Source: Bicyclus anynana (lineage: Eukaryota; Arthropoda; Insecta; Lepidoptera; Nymphalidae). Taken from it: DNA of 64,000 bases. The position numbers and the translations under genes are program-made. Each line of letters begins with the position of its first letter. The first letter of the stretch is position 1. Shown here one piece after another: positions 63,881 to 64,000 of the stretch. The notes under the pieces were generated by a model, which did not search any database, was not told the origin of the DNA, and saw nothing but the letters and a program-made list of their open reading frames with translations. The stretch lies in the NCBI RefSeq assembly GCF_947172395.1, contig NC_069087.1, positions 15,271,107 through 15,335,106 on the forward strand. Reading direction: 5' to 3'.

Positions 63881-64000
63881 GCCCATTTAAAATCATCATT
63901 CTTTACAATGTTTTTTTCTCTCATTTATTTATTATTTCTTTTTTTTTTTAAATTTTAACAATATAAGTATAAAATACAAAACATTATTAAAAATTTATAA
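63881..64000. other. AT-rich end of window
   Basis: T- and A-runs only. Confidence 0.5.

Noticed and set aside
1..64000. Endogenous virus, rRNA or known microRNA
   Set aside because: I saw no gag/pol-like frame, LTR pair or rRNA stretch. A few insect microRNA sequences recalled from memory (let-7, bantam, miR-2, miR-193) were not seen, but this was not an exhaustive search.

Overview
The window reads as a gene-free stretch of a lepidopteran nuclear genome, either intergenic DNA or one very large intron. It is AT-rich. It carries several tRNA-derived SINE families, short Helitron-like elements with 5'-TC and CTAG-3' ends, and many hairpin or terminal-inverted-repeat elements, a mixture typical of moths and butterflies. 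The species and the host gene cannot be fixed from the sequence. No open frame longer than 127 codons exists. None of them shows a recognisable domain or a convincing splice-bounded exon, and most of the longer frames are translations of SINEs, palindromes or GC-rich repeats.

Layout. 1-7,100: SINEs A, B and E, a long and a short Helitron-like element, two inverted-repeat elements (2,651-2,980 and 3,511-3,674) and the 3' end of an RTE-like LINE (5,600-5,815). 7,635-10,594: a 145-bp tandem duplication, then a five-unit satellite of 176-190 bp monomers. 10,851-13,935: dense SINE and Helitron insertions, including a Helitron inserted in an older foldback element. 13,936-16,737: mostly unique DNA with a ~560-bp inverted-repeat element and a conspicuous GC island at 16,035-16,260. 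16,738-22,690: SINEs, Helitrons and an unidentified GC-rich poly(A)-tailed segment. 23,155-26,100: a duplicated ~500-bp segment. 27,700-31,220: Helitrons, SINEs and hairpins. 32,368-33,358: a 991-bp inverted-repeat element with a promoter-like interior. 35,478-37,189: a GC-rich foldback and a 439-bp inverted-repeat element with TATA duplications.

38,433-44,170: two local tandem arrays. 44,445-52,860: SINEs, Helitrons and two GC-rich candidate conserved non-coding blocks (49,035-49,290 and 52,320-52,560). 53,911-54,573: a triplicated GC-richer module. 55,501-58,818: Helitron remnants, including one with two outward-facing 3' ends. 59,916-62,940: a run of palindromes and nested insertions. 63,000-63,880: a homeodomain-site-rich candidate regulatory block followed by SINEs B and D and retroposon P.

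Nothing here forms a pathway or operon. The informative content is insertion history, read from nested elements, and a few stretches whose base composition differs from the background and which could be cis-regulatory. All family assignments rest on comparing copies inside the window and on recalled lepidopteran repeat structure; no database search was possible.
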